Shown here in pieces: positions 18,912 through 28,805 of a DNA stretch of 64,000 bases; position 1 is the stretch's first letter; each line of letters begins with the position of its first letter. The notes under the pieces were generated by a model. It saw only the letters and a program-made list of their open reading frames with translations, searched no databases and had not been told where the DNA came from. Both the position numbers and the translations under genes were made by a program. The stretch covers positions 682,001-746,000 of the forward strand of contig JAGKQI010000085.1 in the NCBI GenBank assembly GCA_018806915.1, in the 5' to 3' direction. Source of the stretch: Phytophthora colocasiae. Its lineage: Eukaryota; Oomycota; Peronosporomycetes; Peronosporales; Peronosporaceae.

Positions 18912-18932
18912 CGGATCCGGGCACGCGCACCA
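18912..18932 (-). other. Primer binding site of element A
   Basis: On the minus strand, 2 nt after the 5' LTR end, the sequence is TGGTGCGCGTGCCCGG and onward. TGG complements the CCA end of a tRNA, and the next bases would pair with its acceptor and T stems. The same site occurs at 54984 (B) and 63902 (J). I could not assign the tRNA species. Confidence 0.8.
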
Positions 18933-18934
18933 GC

Positions 18935-20483
18935 TGTGGCGAAGTGGGTGAACACTTTTCCCGCCCAGGTGCGTATAGCGTGTCTTCCGGAAAATAAGTC
19001 CGACTGGAAAGATATCCGGTCGGACTAACGAAAGTCAGAACCTCCAACCGGGATCCAAATGGGTATCCGGAAAGAGGGTTGGCGTGTGACCTTGTGACTA
19101 CCCTCGTAGGTGTCGTTTGTCTTCGAACGCGAGGAGTTCCACCTGGATGAGTTACTTCCAAAAAGCTTGACTGGATCCAGATGTAGAGTGCTAATGCACT
19201 TCCAAATGCAGTGGTTGAGTCTGAATGCAGGTGAGAGACTATTAGCAAAGCCTTCCAACAACAGATAACCAATATACAAGAGAGTTAAATGCAAATATAC
19301 AGCCGCTTCTTATTCTTTCCGGCCCTTGAGTGGTGGGCACTCCAAATGCCAGTACGACGTTGGACACTCCAACCGGGACACTGGCACAATCCCGGGGTCC
19401 TTTAGCGCACCACTTCTGGCAAGTCCACTTGGACTCCCAGAAGACAATTATCCAAGTATACCAGGAATACTATAGAGCACTCCAAAATACACACACACAA
19501 ATACAGTCCAATCACACAGCAGTCAATCAATCAATTTCAGGGGTGACTACTAATAACCTCCTAAAACGCAGTTGTAATATGAAATGTACAAACCAAACGA
19601 CCGTCTGGAATGTCCAACTGGGATATGAAATGGGAGGGGTCACGCCCAGGAATCGCCGCCCGGATCACCTTCCCAACTTGGTCTTAACCTGGCGGAGATT
19701 CACGCGGCGGTGACGATAGTCGACGCGGCCTGACGCTTGTTCGCTGACTCCGAGCCCTCGACTTCGAGGCTGGTCGGCAGTGCTCACAGTGGTGGCTTAT
19801 GGGAAACCTCCCGCTCTTCCACTTGCGCCCTTGGTGGCAAATTGAACTCTCTTTAATATATAACTATCCGTTGTAAAGCTAAACATGCAAAATAGACTTG
19901 GTTTCACTATAGGTAGAGGCGTGCTTATCCGGAGGCGACCTGACACATCCGAAGAACACCGAAGAACATGGCCGAATTCCAGCTGTGCCGAACAGATCAT
20001 GGTCGGTCGTCTTGGTCGGTCGGAAAACACTTGGGTCTAGTATGGTCGGATCTTCAACGGCCGATCGTGGGTACAAATCAGGGCTAGTCCGGTTTGACTC
20101 TGGGTACAAATCAGGGCTAGTCCGGTTGAACTCTGGGTACAAATCTGGACTGGTCCGGTTGGACCTGTTCCATCAAACAGCCATCTTCCACTTGGACATC
20201 CAAAAGTAACTCCAATATCTCGAAATCAGGTAACTGTCAACTGGGCAGAAGGCGGCAGTCCAGAAAATCACTTGACTTGAGTATGTACGTCCGACCGGAC
20301 ATATACCACTTGGAGTCCCAACTGGAGATCTTGGACTGACTTCGCCTGGGCTCTCCGGAATCCACATTTATTTCGTCCATTCAATCCTCCTTGGCTCGCA
20401 GCGTCCCAATATAGTACTTTCAGAGCCAATCAGAGCGTAGCTGGGGTATTTACTCCGTAAAAACTGGAGCCACATCTTCACAG
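18935..20483 (-). repeat. 5' LTR of element A
   Basis: The repeat is 1549 bp and about 99.7% identical by eye to 3653-5199. It is followed outside by GTCG, the target duplication. A TATA-like stretch (plus strand TTTAATATATAAC, about 19853-19866) is a candidate core promoter for the gag-pol transcript. Confidence 0.95.
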
Positions 20484-21117
20484 TCGGGTGGAGCCTCATG
20501 CTGGACGGTATGTCCAGCCGGTACGCGTTACCGTGCCGTTCAAGTACTTTGAACCGCCCAATGAATCTTGGAGCAAGCTTGCTTGCTCTAAAATCAGACA
20601 CTGCATGTTTAGGTAGGTTTTGAGTAGCTAACAAAACCAATGAACCCAATTTGAATTCATTTATGTTGCCCCTACCAACATTATCAGCGTTCAGCTTCAG
20701 TCGATCGACAGAAGCTGCGATATCATCCTGGACAAACCGTATGACAGCTTGTCTTCGCTGGACAAAGTATAGCGCACCCGAGCTGAATCCATTCAGCTTG
20801 TCGCCCTTGTCAGCGGCAGGCCCTGCCTGCTCGCTATCTTCTCTCACGTATGTGCCTGGCACAGACATCGCGCGCTCGTTCCTGCTAGAACGAGACGTCG
20901 CACGCGTCACCGCAGCTGATAGTGTGCTGCTATCAGTTGTATTCTGCGGTTGTTCGGACGCAACCGTAGATCCTCCCCCACTTAAGGAGGAAGCTACCCC
21001 GCTGAGCATGCTCGGCAATCGTGGATGCCTCATGGCGTTCACGTAGAACGGTGTATGCCCTGTCGAGGCACCGAGTTGTTGATGGCAAACTCTGCCATCG
21101 GCAAGCACACGCTCCAA
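20484..21117 (-). pseudogene. Element C integrase C-terminal region
   Basis: This continues integrase after a frameshift near 21050-21075 (STGHTPFYVNAMRHPRLP is the conserved post-catalytic motif). It has a low-complexity insert, then the GPY/F-type region (LAPRFIGRFKVLERHGNAYRL and SSMRLHPT). The reading frame then runs into the LTR of A. Its natural continuation is at 3652 on the other side of A. Confidence 0.85.
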
Positions 21118-22004
21118 TGCGGGAACGAGTGAGCGTAGCTCTTCAGCGTGTCACCCAGTACGCGGTTGACACGTTCGGTTTGTCCGTCCGTCTGCGGATG
21201 ATCCGCAGTCGACATTGATAATTGTGAACCAAGAAGTGTAAACACTTCTTGCCAGAACCGCGCTGTGAAGCGTGGATCACGGTCCGACACAATGTCGAGC
21301 GGCATGCCATGGTGTTTGAACACCATGTCAACAAACAGTCGCGCAGTCTGCGCGGCTGTAACAGAAGCCGGGACGGCAGCAAGATGAACCATCGTGCTGA
21401 ATCTGTCCACAAAGACAACGATGCCCGTCCTCCGCTTGCTGTCAGGCGGAATACCGAAGACAAAGTCCATGGACATGGACTGCCTACACTCCGACGGAGT
21501 CGGTAGTGATTGAAGAGGAGCCTGCGAGAACTGCGCAGGCTTCACGCGTTGACAAACCTCGCAAGCACGTACGTACATGCGCACCCACTTGTACTGGTGG
21601 TGCCAGTAGAAGTCACGCGTGAGAAGAGTGTATGTCTTCTCACGACCCGGATGCCCTGCCGTGGGGGCATCGTGATACTCGAACATGATCCTCAACCGGA
21701 GGTCATGATCATTCGGAACGACAATGCGATCCGCATTGTCGTCTACTGCACTGTACAACAGTAGGCCTTCGTGTACACGATAGCGGTGTACACGAGCTCG
21801 AAGATGAGGGGTTAGCTTCCGACGTGCCACGTCGGAAGGTGCTGCGAGGAACTCCAGCAGCCCCTTCGCGTCTGCATCCCTTGCATACGCGTTCGTCACG
21901 TCGTCAATCAACGTTGACGACGGCACATTTGTCCTCACGACGCCAACTGCGTTGGCGTCGACCGTCTCCGCATAGTCAGGTCGACGCGATAACGCGTCGG
22001 CCAC
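21039..22004 (-). pseudogene. Element C integrase (frameshifted at both ends)
   Basis: This segment starts with the RNase H/integrase linker (ADALSRRPDY). It contains the HHCC zinc finger (HDAPTAGHPG through CEVCQRVK) and the catalytic triad D (SMDFVFG), D (SDRDPRF) and E (TERVNR). The linker frame is shifted relative to RNase H by a lesion at about 22021, where VEY is followed by TAA. It is shifted again at the 3' end. All catalytic residues are present, so decay is recent. Confidence 0.9.
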
Positions 22005-22023
22005 TACATTGAGTCTTTCCGGG

Positions 22024-22905
22024 TTAGTACTCTACCCGGAAGTTGTACTCCGCGAAGAAGGACAACCATCTCGCCATACGCTGCGAGATGTGCGGCGACT
22101 TAATCGCCGTACGCAATGATGCGTGGTCTGTATAGACCACGAACGGTCTACTCCCAAGTAGATACACTCGGAACTTTGCGAGTGCATACTTCATGGCAAG
22201 GAGCTCCTTGTCATGTACGGGATAGTTACGCTCAGCTGGCTTCAGCTGACGCGATTGATAGTAGACTACACGATCACGCCCTTCGTGATCATGTGGCATC
22301 AATGCACATCCGATTGCAAAGTCGGATGCATCGCACACTACGTGGAAAGGACGATCTTGGTCCGCCACGGCCAAGATCGGCGCTTCAGTCAAGCCCTGCT
22401 TGACTGCACCGAATGCCTCCTCGCACTCGGTCGTCCAAATCCACTCAGCTTCTTTCTTAAGAAGCTGTGACAACGGGTGAATCTTGCCCGCGTAGTTCTC
22501 CACGTACTTGCACAAGTACGTGGCAAGCCCAAGGAACTGCCTCAGTTCCTTCCCATTGGATGGCGTGGGCCATTCATTGATCACTCTGACCTTCTCTGGG
22601 TCAGGGCGCACGCCGTCTTTCCCCACGAGACACCCCAGCACGGGTATCTCGCTCGCCCCGAAGATACACTTCTTCAGGTTCGCATAGAGCTCATGTTCCC
22701 TCATAAGCTCTAGCAGCTTCCGGAGATGCACCTTGTGCATCTCAATGTCCGTCTTCCCGTTCACAGCCCGGCTGTGGACGAACACGTCGTCGAAGTAGCT
22801 CGGTGCGAAGTCGCGCACCGAGCGCAATAGATGTGTCACGCATCTATTGAACGTCGCAGAGGCGTTCTTAAGCCCCACGCATGAGGATTTGGTAGAATCC
22901 ATCAC
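22024..22905 (-). pseudogene. Element C RT (catalytic half) and RNase H
   Basis: RT motif B (GLKNASATFNR) and the catalytic box SYFDDVF (about 22783-22800) are present. A normal RNase H follows, with VCDASDFAIG, the DKELLA glutamate and VYTDHASL. Directly upstream the fingers/palm segment between DLRDGFYQI and GLKNA is missing and the frame changes. That is a small internal deletion of about 20-25 codons, so RT is inactive. Unlike element A, the RT-linked RNase H keeps its acidic residues. Confidence 0.88.
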
Positions 22906-23001
22906 GCAGATCTAGAGCACTGAAGATAGTGCTCAAGGCCATCGAATCGATGATAACATCTTTTCGCGGTATCGGCGTCTGCGCCGGTATCGTCGCATCG
23001 T

Positions 23002-23721
23002 TTAACTTGTTGTACGCATGAACGATGCGTCAGCAGCCCTGTGGTTTCTTAACACAGAACGTTGGAGCACTGTGCGGGGACTTTGATTCCCGCACTTGAC
23101 CTGCAAGACGACGACTTTCAAAGAACCGTCGATCGCTCGCACTTGTTCACGCGGCAGTGGCCACTGCCGTGTAACACAGTACTTCGTGCCCGGCACGAGA
23201 TCAATCTCGTGCTGTACGCCTTTGTCCTTCGGAAGCTCCGAAGGAATCTCGTCCGGGAGTACATCCTTGTACTCCCGCAGAACTTCGTAGTAGGGACTCG
23301 ACCTCAACGAGTCCCAACTCTGCTCTTCGAAGCGCTGCTTCTTAGTCTTCGCACTGAGGGGGTCATCACCCTCAGTGATCCCATCGAAGACGAGCTGCTT
23401 CAGCTCTTCGGCTTCGCGATCCACTCTCTCGATATCCGAGAGAATGCAAATTTGTTCGATGCGTCCATCGTACAAGTCGGGCGCAAAGCGCTTCCAACTC
23501 ATCGTTGGAAGTGCGGTCAACGCCGACGCACTCGTCGGCGGATTCTCCAACCGCATCCTCTGGTACTGTAGCCCAGTACCAGTATGTGTCAAGACATTCA
23601 ACGTCTCGACACTCGGTGTCTGCAATGGCCGTCTCAGTCCCGGACTGAGACTCGCGCAGCTCCCTGAGCTTGCGCCGCGAAGGTCTACCATGGAGCCCGG
23701 CTCCAGGTGCTCCACGTCCAA
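23002..23721 (-). pseudogene. Element C RT N-terminal part
   Basis: This frame carries the entry to RT: VLPDEIPSELPKDKGVQHEIDL, a conserved Gypsy motif (shown here in part as DEIPSELPKDKG), and TRQWPLPREQVRAID. After it the frame is lost. The upstream 300 bases to the protease frame are a repetitive Pro/Gly/Ala linker whose reading frame is unclear. Confidence 0.8.
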
Positions 23722-23990
23722 GGCATCTCACCTTGGGCGGGACGTTATCGCAATCGTCAGCGGATTCCTTCCGCTGACTCGCACTATCAAGCCCGGCTTG
23801 AGTGCCGCTCATCGCGTGCAGCAGCACTGCACGCGAGCACGCAGGTTGTTCGGGTGCTGGGCGTTTGCAACCGCCAGCACCTCCTGCCGCGCAGTCGGTT
23901 CCCTGAACCGCTGCGCCTCCATCCGCTCCCGGAAGCGGATGCAGCAACCGCATCGTCGACTCCCGGAGTCGACGTGCTCTCGCTAGCTTC

Positions 23991-25010
23991 CTACGCTAGC
24001 GAGTGTTCGCTTGTACACGTCTCATCAGCTCCCGGAGCTGATGACCGATCGCTAGTTCCCGGAACTAGCAGCGAAGCGCCAGTGGCGTCAGCTCCCAGAG
24101 CTGACGCACGTCTTTCGGTTCCCCGAATATTATTTGCTTCGTCAACTCCCAGAGTCGACGCGACGTCGTCGGCGCGACCCTTGGAGGCTTGAAGTACCTC
24201 CAAGGATACCGGTAATACCGGTATATTACCTTCTCTCTGGTGAATCGCATTCACCTGACCATCACTCATGTGACAAACATCATTCAGATGTTTACGCGTC
24301 AGGTGATTCACATTCACCTGCCCATCACTCATGTGACCGCGACCCTTCGGCTCAGATTTCTGAGTCGACACACATTTTCTCACAACGACTCTCGGAGTCG
24401 TTGATGGTCGCCGGCGGCGATCGGAGACAGCGGCGGCCGCTGCTGCCTCAACTGGGAATCCACATGCACCGGCCGGTGCATGTGCAGCACTGACAGGGCC
24501 ATCGCTTTCTGTCCCGCATGTGTTGTTGAAGCGTACGAGCGTACGCTTCTCCCAGTTGATCACCGGGTCATGCCGTGCAAGCCACGGCATGCCTAATACC
24601 AAGTCGAACTTATCGTCTAGATCCAAGACGATAAAATTTTCTACAAACGTCCTTCGTTTGTAAGAGAAGCGCACACGGACTACGCGCCTCTCAGTCCTCA
24701 CGGTGGCACCTGTTGCCAACCGCTCCTCCAACACGCCGCGAGGCGTGTCGGTCTCTTCGAAGTCAAGCCTTCGAAGACTTCCCTGTCGAACAAAGTTGTT
24801 CGACGCGCCCGAGTCCACTAGGGCACGAAGAGAGTTCACTCTCTTCGACATCACGTTCAGGATGACAAGGCCTGGCTTGTCATCTTGCATCTCGCAGCGA
24901 GAAACCTTCTCGCTGGGGGCAGCAGCCTTCAACGTCGCGTGTCCGAGTTCGACACGCGAGACTGCATTACCAGTAGGACGCCCCGCGCCTACTGGTCCTT
25001 GGCGTTTTTT
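23991..25010 (-). CDS. Element C protease
   Basis: This is a retropepsin-type aspartic protease with DSGASNNFV (about 24809-24835) and the second block DLVLGMPWLARHDPVINW. It is entered by -1 frameshifting from gag at 25010-25004. The C-terminal part (about 23991-24260) is built of near-repeats around Pro-Gly-Ala-Asp units and reads into the linker to RT. The stop at 23991 may reflect decay. Confidence 0.85.
   Translation of the reverse strand, partial: KKRQGPVGAGRPTGNAVSRVELGHATLKAAAPSEKVSRCEMQDDKPGLVILNVMSKRVNSLRALVDSGASNNFVRQGSLRRLDFEETDTPRGVLEERLATGATVRTERRVVRVRFSYKRRTFVENFIVLDLDDKFDLVLGMPWLARHDPVINWEKRTLVRFNNTCGTESDGPVSAAHAPAGACGFPVEAAAAAAVSDRRRRPSTTPRVVVRKCVSTQKSEPKGRGHMSDGQVNVNHLTRKHLNDVCHMSDGQVNAIHQREGNIPVLPVSLEVLQASKGRADDVASTLGVDEANNIRGTERRASALGADATGASLLVPGTSDRSSAPGADETCTSEHSLA
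24969..25010 (-). promoter_or_regulatory. Probable -1 ribosomal frameshift signal, element C gag-pro
   Basis: The canonical heptamer A AAA AAC (25010-25004) lies in the gag frame four codons before the TAG (24991-24989). A 7-nt spacer follows, then a 9-bp stem, ACCAGTAGG... in the plus reading (24969-24977) with CCTACTGGT (24988-24996). Compared with element D, one inner A-U pair became G-C and the outer pair also co-varies. Confidence 0.88.
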
Positions 25011-25975
25011 GAACGCCCGCCCGCTGTGCACTTGCGTGCATAGTGACCGATGTTACCACACAGGTAACATCGAACCTTGCCGTATCTACGCTGCTGTTGA
25101 CCAGCTGTCGTAGCACTCGAGAGGTCAATAGGTTCCGGACCTCCCGTCTTCACAACAGGACGCGCCGGCTTCGGCGCGTTCGCATGGAGTTTAGCTTGAC
25201 GCCGGCTAAACTCCTCTTGCATTGCAAGGCTGATCGCCTCCTCGAGAGTATTCGGATACTCTCGGAAGAGATATGTTTTGACGGGACCATCTCTTAGTCC
25301 CTTCATGAACGTGACGACCTTGGTCGCCTCGTCGATCGGGTTGGCCACTATGTTCGATACCAAGTATCGAGCACGCTGGGCAAAGGTGTGAACATCATCC
25401 TTGCCCTGCTGCAGATCGAGAAACTCTGCTCTTGATCTGAACTCGTTCTTCGGGGGCTCAAACGCAAGCTTGAGCTCCTCTTTGAACACCTCGTACGTGC
25501 CGAAGCACGTAGGATCCGAGAGTCGGCGCCCATAGGCCCAACTCCTCGCACGTCCGCCAAGACATGACATGGCGAACGCGACCTTCGACATCGGATCGAC
25601 GATACGTCGAGCCGCAACGGCTGTGTCAAGTTCGACAAGCCAACGAAGGAGGGTCTCGTCCTCCTTCCCCGTGTAGGTACTCACGTGGAGTTTCAACGAC
25701 TCCACGCGTGGCTTCGGGGAAGCCACCGAGGCAGCAACATCTCGTTGCTCCTTAACTATGTACCCCAGAGCAACACCGTGTTGCTCTGTCGGCGATAGCG
25801 TACGAAGCATCGTCGCTACCGCTGCCTCTCCAATGACTCGCGAGAGTCTTTGGAGAGCCTCCCACTCTGGATCAGACAGGTGGGCGCAGTCCGTGCGCGT
25901 CACGGACATTTGAGGGGTCCCAGCAGATCCCTCATCCATTGGGGAGTTCTCTACCCCGCGTTCGTATGACTCCAT
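24989..25975 (-). CDS. gag: Element C Gag, 328 aa
   Basis: This is an intact Gypsy Gag with an ATG at 25975-25973. It has the Retrotrans_gag core (about 95-240: LLRWLVELDTAV, SCLGGRARSWAYG, LQQGKDDVHTFAQRARYL) and one CCHC knuckle at the C-terminus (CYLCGNIGHYARKC). It is similar in layout to the gags of D and E. The stop codon overlaps the frameshift signal that leads to protease. Confidence 0.93.
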   Translation of the reverse strand: MESYERGVENSPMDEGSAGTPQMSVTRTDCAHLSDPEWEALQRLSRVIGEAAVATMLRTLSPTEQHGVALGYIVKEQRDVAASVASPKPRVESLKLHVSTYTGKEDETLLRWLVELDTAVAARRIVDPMSKVAFAMSCLGGRARSWAYGRRLSDPTCFGTYEVFKEELKLAFEPPKNEFRSRAEFLDLQQGKDDVHTFAQRARYLVSNIVANPIDEATKVVTFMKGLRDGPVKTYLFREYPNTLEEAISLAMQEEFSRRQAKLHANAPKPARPVVKTGGPEPIDLSSATTAGQQQRRYGKVRCYLCGNIGHYARKCTAGGRSKNAKDQ

Positions 25976-26013
25976 ACGAACGAACAGCAGTCGGTCGTGG
26001 GACGGACTACAAA

Positions 26014-26022
26014 GTGCTACCA
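26014..26022 (-). other. Primer binding site of element C
   Basis: The minus strand reads TGGTAGCAC two bases after the 5' LTR. The same nonamer is at the matching place in D (26520-26528) and E (27458-27466). It would pair with a tRNA ending GTGCTACCA; a 3' end of the form GCUACCA is typical of initiator tRNA-Met. Confidence 0.75.
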
Positions 26023-26024
26023 GG

Positions 26025-26484
26025 TGTAATGGGTCTACCTAGACCTATTAGGTGGCGTACACGTGCGCTTACGTATATGAGGAAGCGTGCAATTAGAATA
26101 GACTTAATTTAAGTATATTTATTTAAGTAAGTTTAATTAAATCAAATATAACTAAATTAAACTGCAAAATACCGTAAAATGAGAACTGTTATTGAATTTG
26201 GCATAAGCCAATTATGGACCTCCTAAAACTGTTTATTATCTATTTCTAAAGGGTCTGCCAACGTGTGGTTGGCAGAAACTCTGCTCAGTGATTGGTAGAA
26301 ATCCGTTACTTTCTACCAATAATATGCACAAATGCACACGAACCATCCAATAATGTGGTTCGCCCATGTATCCATTGGTGTGTACAGCACACCAAGGTTT
26401 GAGGCCCATTTCCAACCTCTAACAGTTATCCTAACTGTTAGAGTTACAAGTGGTACAACCACTTGTACGTGTAACCCCGTTACA
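26025..26484 (-). repeat. 5' LTR of element C
   Basis: The repeat is 460 bp with TGTAA/TTACA ends and two differences from 1497-1956 by eye. It is followed by AACAG (26485-26489), the target duplication. Confidence 0.95.
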
Positions 26485-26519
26485 AACAGTCTTCAACTCA
26501 GGATTTGGATTGAGTACTA

Positions 26520-26528
26520 GTGCTACCA
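26520..26528 (-). other. Primer binding site of element D
   Basis: TGGTAGCAC on the minus strand, 2 nt from the end of the D LTR. It is identical to the sites of C and E. Confidence 0.7.
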
Positions 26529-26530
26529 GA

Positions 26531-26953
26531 TGCAGCGGGGCTGCGTAGGTGTGCACGGCACAGAGGAAGTTTAGTTGACTCGTAGAGTCCTGCTTGCAAG
26601 GCACTAGCCTTCGGTTCTTTACAAGAACCAAATAGTCCACTAAATACGGGACTCACACAATCAGTGTCCCTATAATAAAGGAACTAGAACTAATTATGTA
26701 AAATGCAAACTGATTTTTATTGACTTTATTGCCCTAATCCTAAATGTAACGGATTTAGTATCAAACATACTAAATCCTAATCAAAATGCAACGTGAGGCT
26801 CTGAGGCCATCTACGTATCTACTCGTGTGTGCCACACCATTATGTACCCACATAAATGTATCCATGAGTGTCACACACCATTATGTACCCACATAAATGT
26901 ATCCACGTGTGTCACACACCAACGAAAAACATTCGTGTAACATCCCCGTTACA
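26531..26953 (-). repeat. 5' LTR of element D
   Basis: This is inferred from its boundaries: the minus strand begins TGTAACGGGG at 26953 and ends CTGCA at 26531, followed by the primer binding site. The second copy is outside the window, so the ends are not confirmed by self-alignment. The right boundary interrupts the gag frame of E. Confidence 0.7.
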
Positions 26954-26959
26954 CAGGAT

Positions 26960-27384
26960 GTAAAACATCCAGGCGACGTCGCTTCGCGCGTGTACGCCCA
27001 TGTCTTCGCTCGACCTCCGAGGTTAGACAACGCGAAAGCGACCCGGAGTCGCTCCACCGAGATGAGAGCCGCCTCCATGGTGATCTCAACTTCTCGGATC
27101 CAGAAGTGAAGGTTCTCACCTTCTTTCCCTTCATAGGGAAGAACCTTGAGTCTTAAAGGCTTGGGATGAGCCGACCTCGGTTCAACCACAGGAGCCTCAA
27201 AGGTTCCTCGAACGTGCTCGATGAGCCCACGTTCGTACATGTCGAACGCCGCCACGCGTTCGACCTGCTCGGCCGGCGTCGCCGCCGCCAGGCTTCGGAA
27301 GGCATCCATCCCAAAGATGCCCGCCATCTTCCGGACCGACTCAAACTGAGAGTCGGTCAAGTGAGGAAACTCACTTCGATCCAT
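26960..27384 (-). pseudogene. Element E gag fragment
   Basis: This is the N-terminal Gag of a Gypsy element from an ATG at 27384-27382. It has the conserved core segments LRLKVLPYEGKEGENL and VAFALSNLGGRAKTWAY, close to the corresponding parts of D and C. It is cut by the D LTR at 26953, and the rest lies beyond the window. Its zinc knuckle and protease are not visible. Confidence 0.85.
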
Positions 27385-27457
27385 GGTGGCCAACTACTTC
27401 TGGCCACAGAGGATTCAGGTAATCAATCTACCCGCGTAGGCGTAGGATTGACTACAA

Positions 27458-27466
27458 GTGCTACCA
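27458..27466 (-). other. Primer binding site of element E
   Basis: TGGTAGCAC on the minus strand, two bases from the LTR end, as in C and D. Confidence 0.7.
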
Positions 27467-27468
27467 AG

Positions 27469-27782
27469 TGTGACGGGGTCACACAGCACTTCACACAGAG
27501 GAAGGCTTGGAGTATACAAACTCCTAGTGAACGGCAGTTCACTCGGTCCCCAAAGATTTGGGGAGACTAACTAAAGTTAGGTAGATTTAAGACTGAATAT
27601 ATTATAGATACTTATTAGCTTGGCCTGCAATACAAACTAAAAGATATCTATAGTGAAACCTATATAGAAGGTGATAGGTGGCTGCGGAGCCACCCGCCAC
27701 GTGTCACCATTATGTGTGACACACCAAGTGTATCCACTTCGGAAGAGTGACTAAAGTCACTCTTCAATGTAACCCCGTTACA
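27469..27782 (-). repeat. 5' LTR of element E
   Basis: The repeat is about 314 bp. The minus strand starts TGTAACGGGGTTAC and ends at the primer binding site. Only one copy is in the window. The outer flank CATAA (27783-27787) would be one half of the target duplication. Confidence 0.7.
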
Positions 27783-27791
27783 CATAACCTC

Positions 27792-28019
27792 TGGCGAGTA
27801 GCGTAAGTAGTGTAGAAAGAAGAGTTGTTGTACTCAGTGAAAGGCGAAGTGAGCTTTATTAGAGAGAGAGTTCCTTGGTTGGAGAAGGGGAAGCAGGCTT
27901 AATGTATGGCTTCTTCTATAGTAATACTCTAATATAATATAACAGCATTCACAGGTTTGTAAATGACTGGATATCAGCTCAGGGGGTACGCTGTACCAGA
28001 TAAAATGGATACTTCAACA
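27792..28019 (-). repeat. 228-bp dispersed repeat, LTR-like (copy 1)
   Basis: It matches 48266-48493 closely apart from small indels. The minus strand starts TGTTGAAGTA and contains AATAAAGC, a polyadenylation-like signal, so a small solo LTR is likely. It interrupts a CRN gene just after its LFLAK-type motif. The exact right end is uncertain because no complete internal region is seen. Confidence 0.6.
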
Positions 28020-28026
28020 GGCTGAG

Positions 28027-28209
28027 CTACTGGTTGTCCTTCAGGAAAAGTTGCAACAAGTTTTCTCGATCATAACACAGCTTTCGAGCGAGCCTTTCCT
28101 TCAAGGCGCCCACCGTCTTCCATTTCTGGAGGATGACAGTGAATATGTGCCCCTCGTCAACTGTGATGCAATTCAGCTGGAACAGCTCTGGTGGCACAGG
28201 GGGACCCAT
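28027..28209 (-). pseudogene. CRN effector N-terminal fragment
   Basis: This is the first 60 codons of a Crinkler protein. It shares MGPPVPPELFQLNCITVD-type start residues with the CRN at 36963 and reaches the LFLAK-like motif (LLQLFLKDNQ). At the next codon, where the other copy has Trp, this one has TAG. The 228-bp repeat follows ten bases later. CRN N-termini carry the translocation region; the effector domain is missing here. It faces a divergently oriented ORF at 28313. Confidence 0.85.
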
Positions 28210-28312
28210 CTCGTTTCGTTTCGTTTTTCAGTGAGGTACATTGATGTCACTTAGCTATGCTAACGACTTCCTATGTCCGTTCTAGTGTTCGCCCCTATGT
28301 CGACCACTAGCC

Positions 28313-28559
28313 TTGGGGGGACCCATCTCACTTACGACATCTTTGCCGGCAGATTATTTCACTGGTCGTACTTCGTCTGATCTAAAACTTACCGTCGAAC
28401 TGGTACCGAAGACTGTGGTGATCGGTGGGTCGCGCGATGCAGTCGTCCCCACATCATTTAGCATGGCCAGAGCTGGTCGCGGAGGAATTCTATCGACATG
28501 GAGACACGGAACGGCAGTTCATTTCACCGCTTACGATCGGTTTGAAAGGAATTTGTATT
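28313..28559 (+). pseudogene. Unknown coding-like segment, divergent partner of CRN
   Basis: This plus-strand frame encodes about 80 residues (core ADYFTGRTSSDLKLTVELV). They match a minus-strand segment at 36440-36700 in protein sequence. In both places it stands head-to-head with a CRN N-terminus, about 100-120 bp away. It runs into the LTR of Copia F, so its 3' part is lost. I recognise no family. Confidence 0.5.
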
Positions 28560-28774
28560 TTAAACAATGTATGTCGATCTCAATCTCAACTTGTTATTGC
28601 GATGTAAAATGGAAAGTGAGCTATATCACTGTACACTACTTCATTGCCTGGTTCGAATTAGCATCTTGATCATTCGTTCGCGAGGATTCGACACTGCACT
28701 TGTCATGTACAAGTTGCCTTTGTGTATAGTACACAATCTGCGACGTGATACGGTAGATGTGTACAACCTTAACA
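28560..28774 (-). repeat. 3' LTR of Copia F
   Basis: The repeat is about 215 bp and homologous to 33172-33405 but about 20 bp shorter (a gap near 28662). The minus strand starts TGTTAAGG. Directly before it is the purine tract TTGAGGGGGAG (28775-28785), the usual Copia plus-strand primer. Confidence 0.88.
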
Positions 28775-28805
28775 CTCCCCCTCAAGTTGATGCTCGCTGC
28801 AGCTT

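Larger units (their letters stand above)
3653..20483 (-). mobile_element. Gypsy element A (nearly intact, inserted in C)
   Basis: A is a 16.8-kb Ty3/Gypsy element on the minus strand. Its LTRs of about 1.55 kb are flanked by GTCG (3649-3652 and 20484-20487). It contains a primer binding site, a very long gag, a pol in -1 phase, and an antisense ORF between pol and the 3' LTR. Gag and pol are open throughout. About five differences were seen between the LTRs. The dual RNase H and chromodomain match the description of the oomycete Chronos-type Gypsy clade. That assignment is from general knowledge and was not checked by search. Confidence 0.95.
1497..26484 (-). mobile_element. Gypsy element C (complete, interrupted by A)
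   Basis: This is a full-length Ty3/Gypsy element bounded by 460-bp LTRs and a perfect 5-bp target duplication, AACAG (1492-1496 and 26485-26489). The order on the minus strand is 5' LTR, primer binding site, gag, protease, RT, RNase H, integrase, then a 16.8-kb insertion of element A, then the pol C-terminus with chromodomain, polypurine tract and 3' LTR. The LTRs differ at about two positions by eye, suggesting recent insertion. Pol nevertheless has several frameshifts and a deletion in RT, so this copy cannot be autonomous. Confidence 0.93.
1..26953 (-). mobile_element. Gypsy element D (partial, inserted in E)
   Basis: D is a minus-strand Ty3/Gypsy element whose 5' LTR is 26531-26953 and whose leader (26490-26530 joined to 1481-1491) is split by element C. 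Gag and protease are at 1-1480; RT, integrase and the 3' LTR lie left of the window. The right LTR boundary falls inside the gag frame of E, so D inserted into E. C then inserted into D's leader, duplicating AACAG. Confidence 0.8.
1..27782 (-). mobile_element. Gypsy element E (outermost, partial)
   Basis: This is the outermost layer of a four-level nest. Only its 5' end is in the window: the 5' LTR (27469-27782), the primer binding site (27458-27466) and the first 140 or so codons of gag (26960-27384). The rest of the element was displaced to the left by insertion of element D into gag and lies beyond base 1. The LTR terminus and primer binding site resemble those of D and C, so the three belong to related families. 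Confidence 0.75.
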
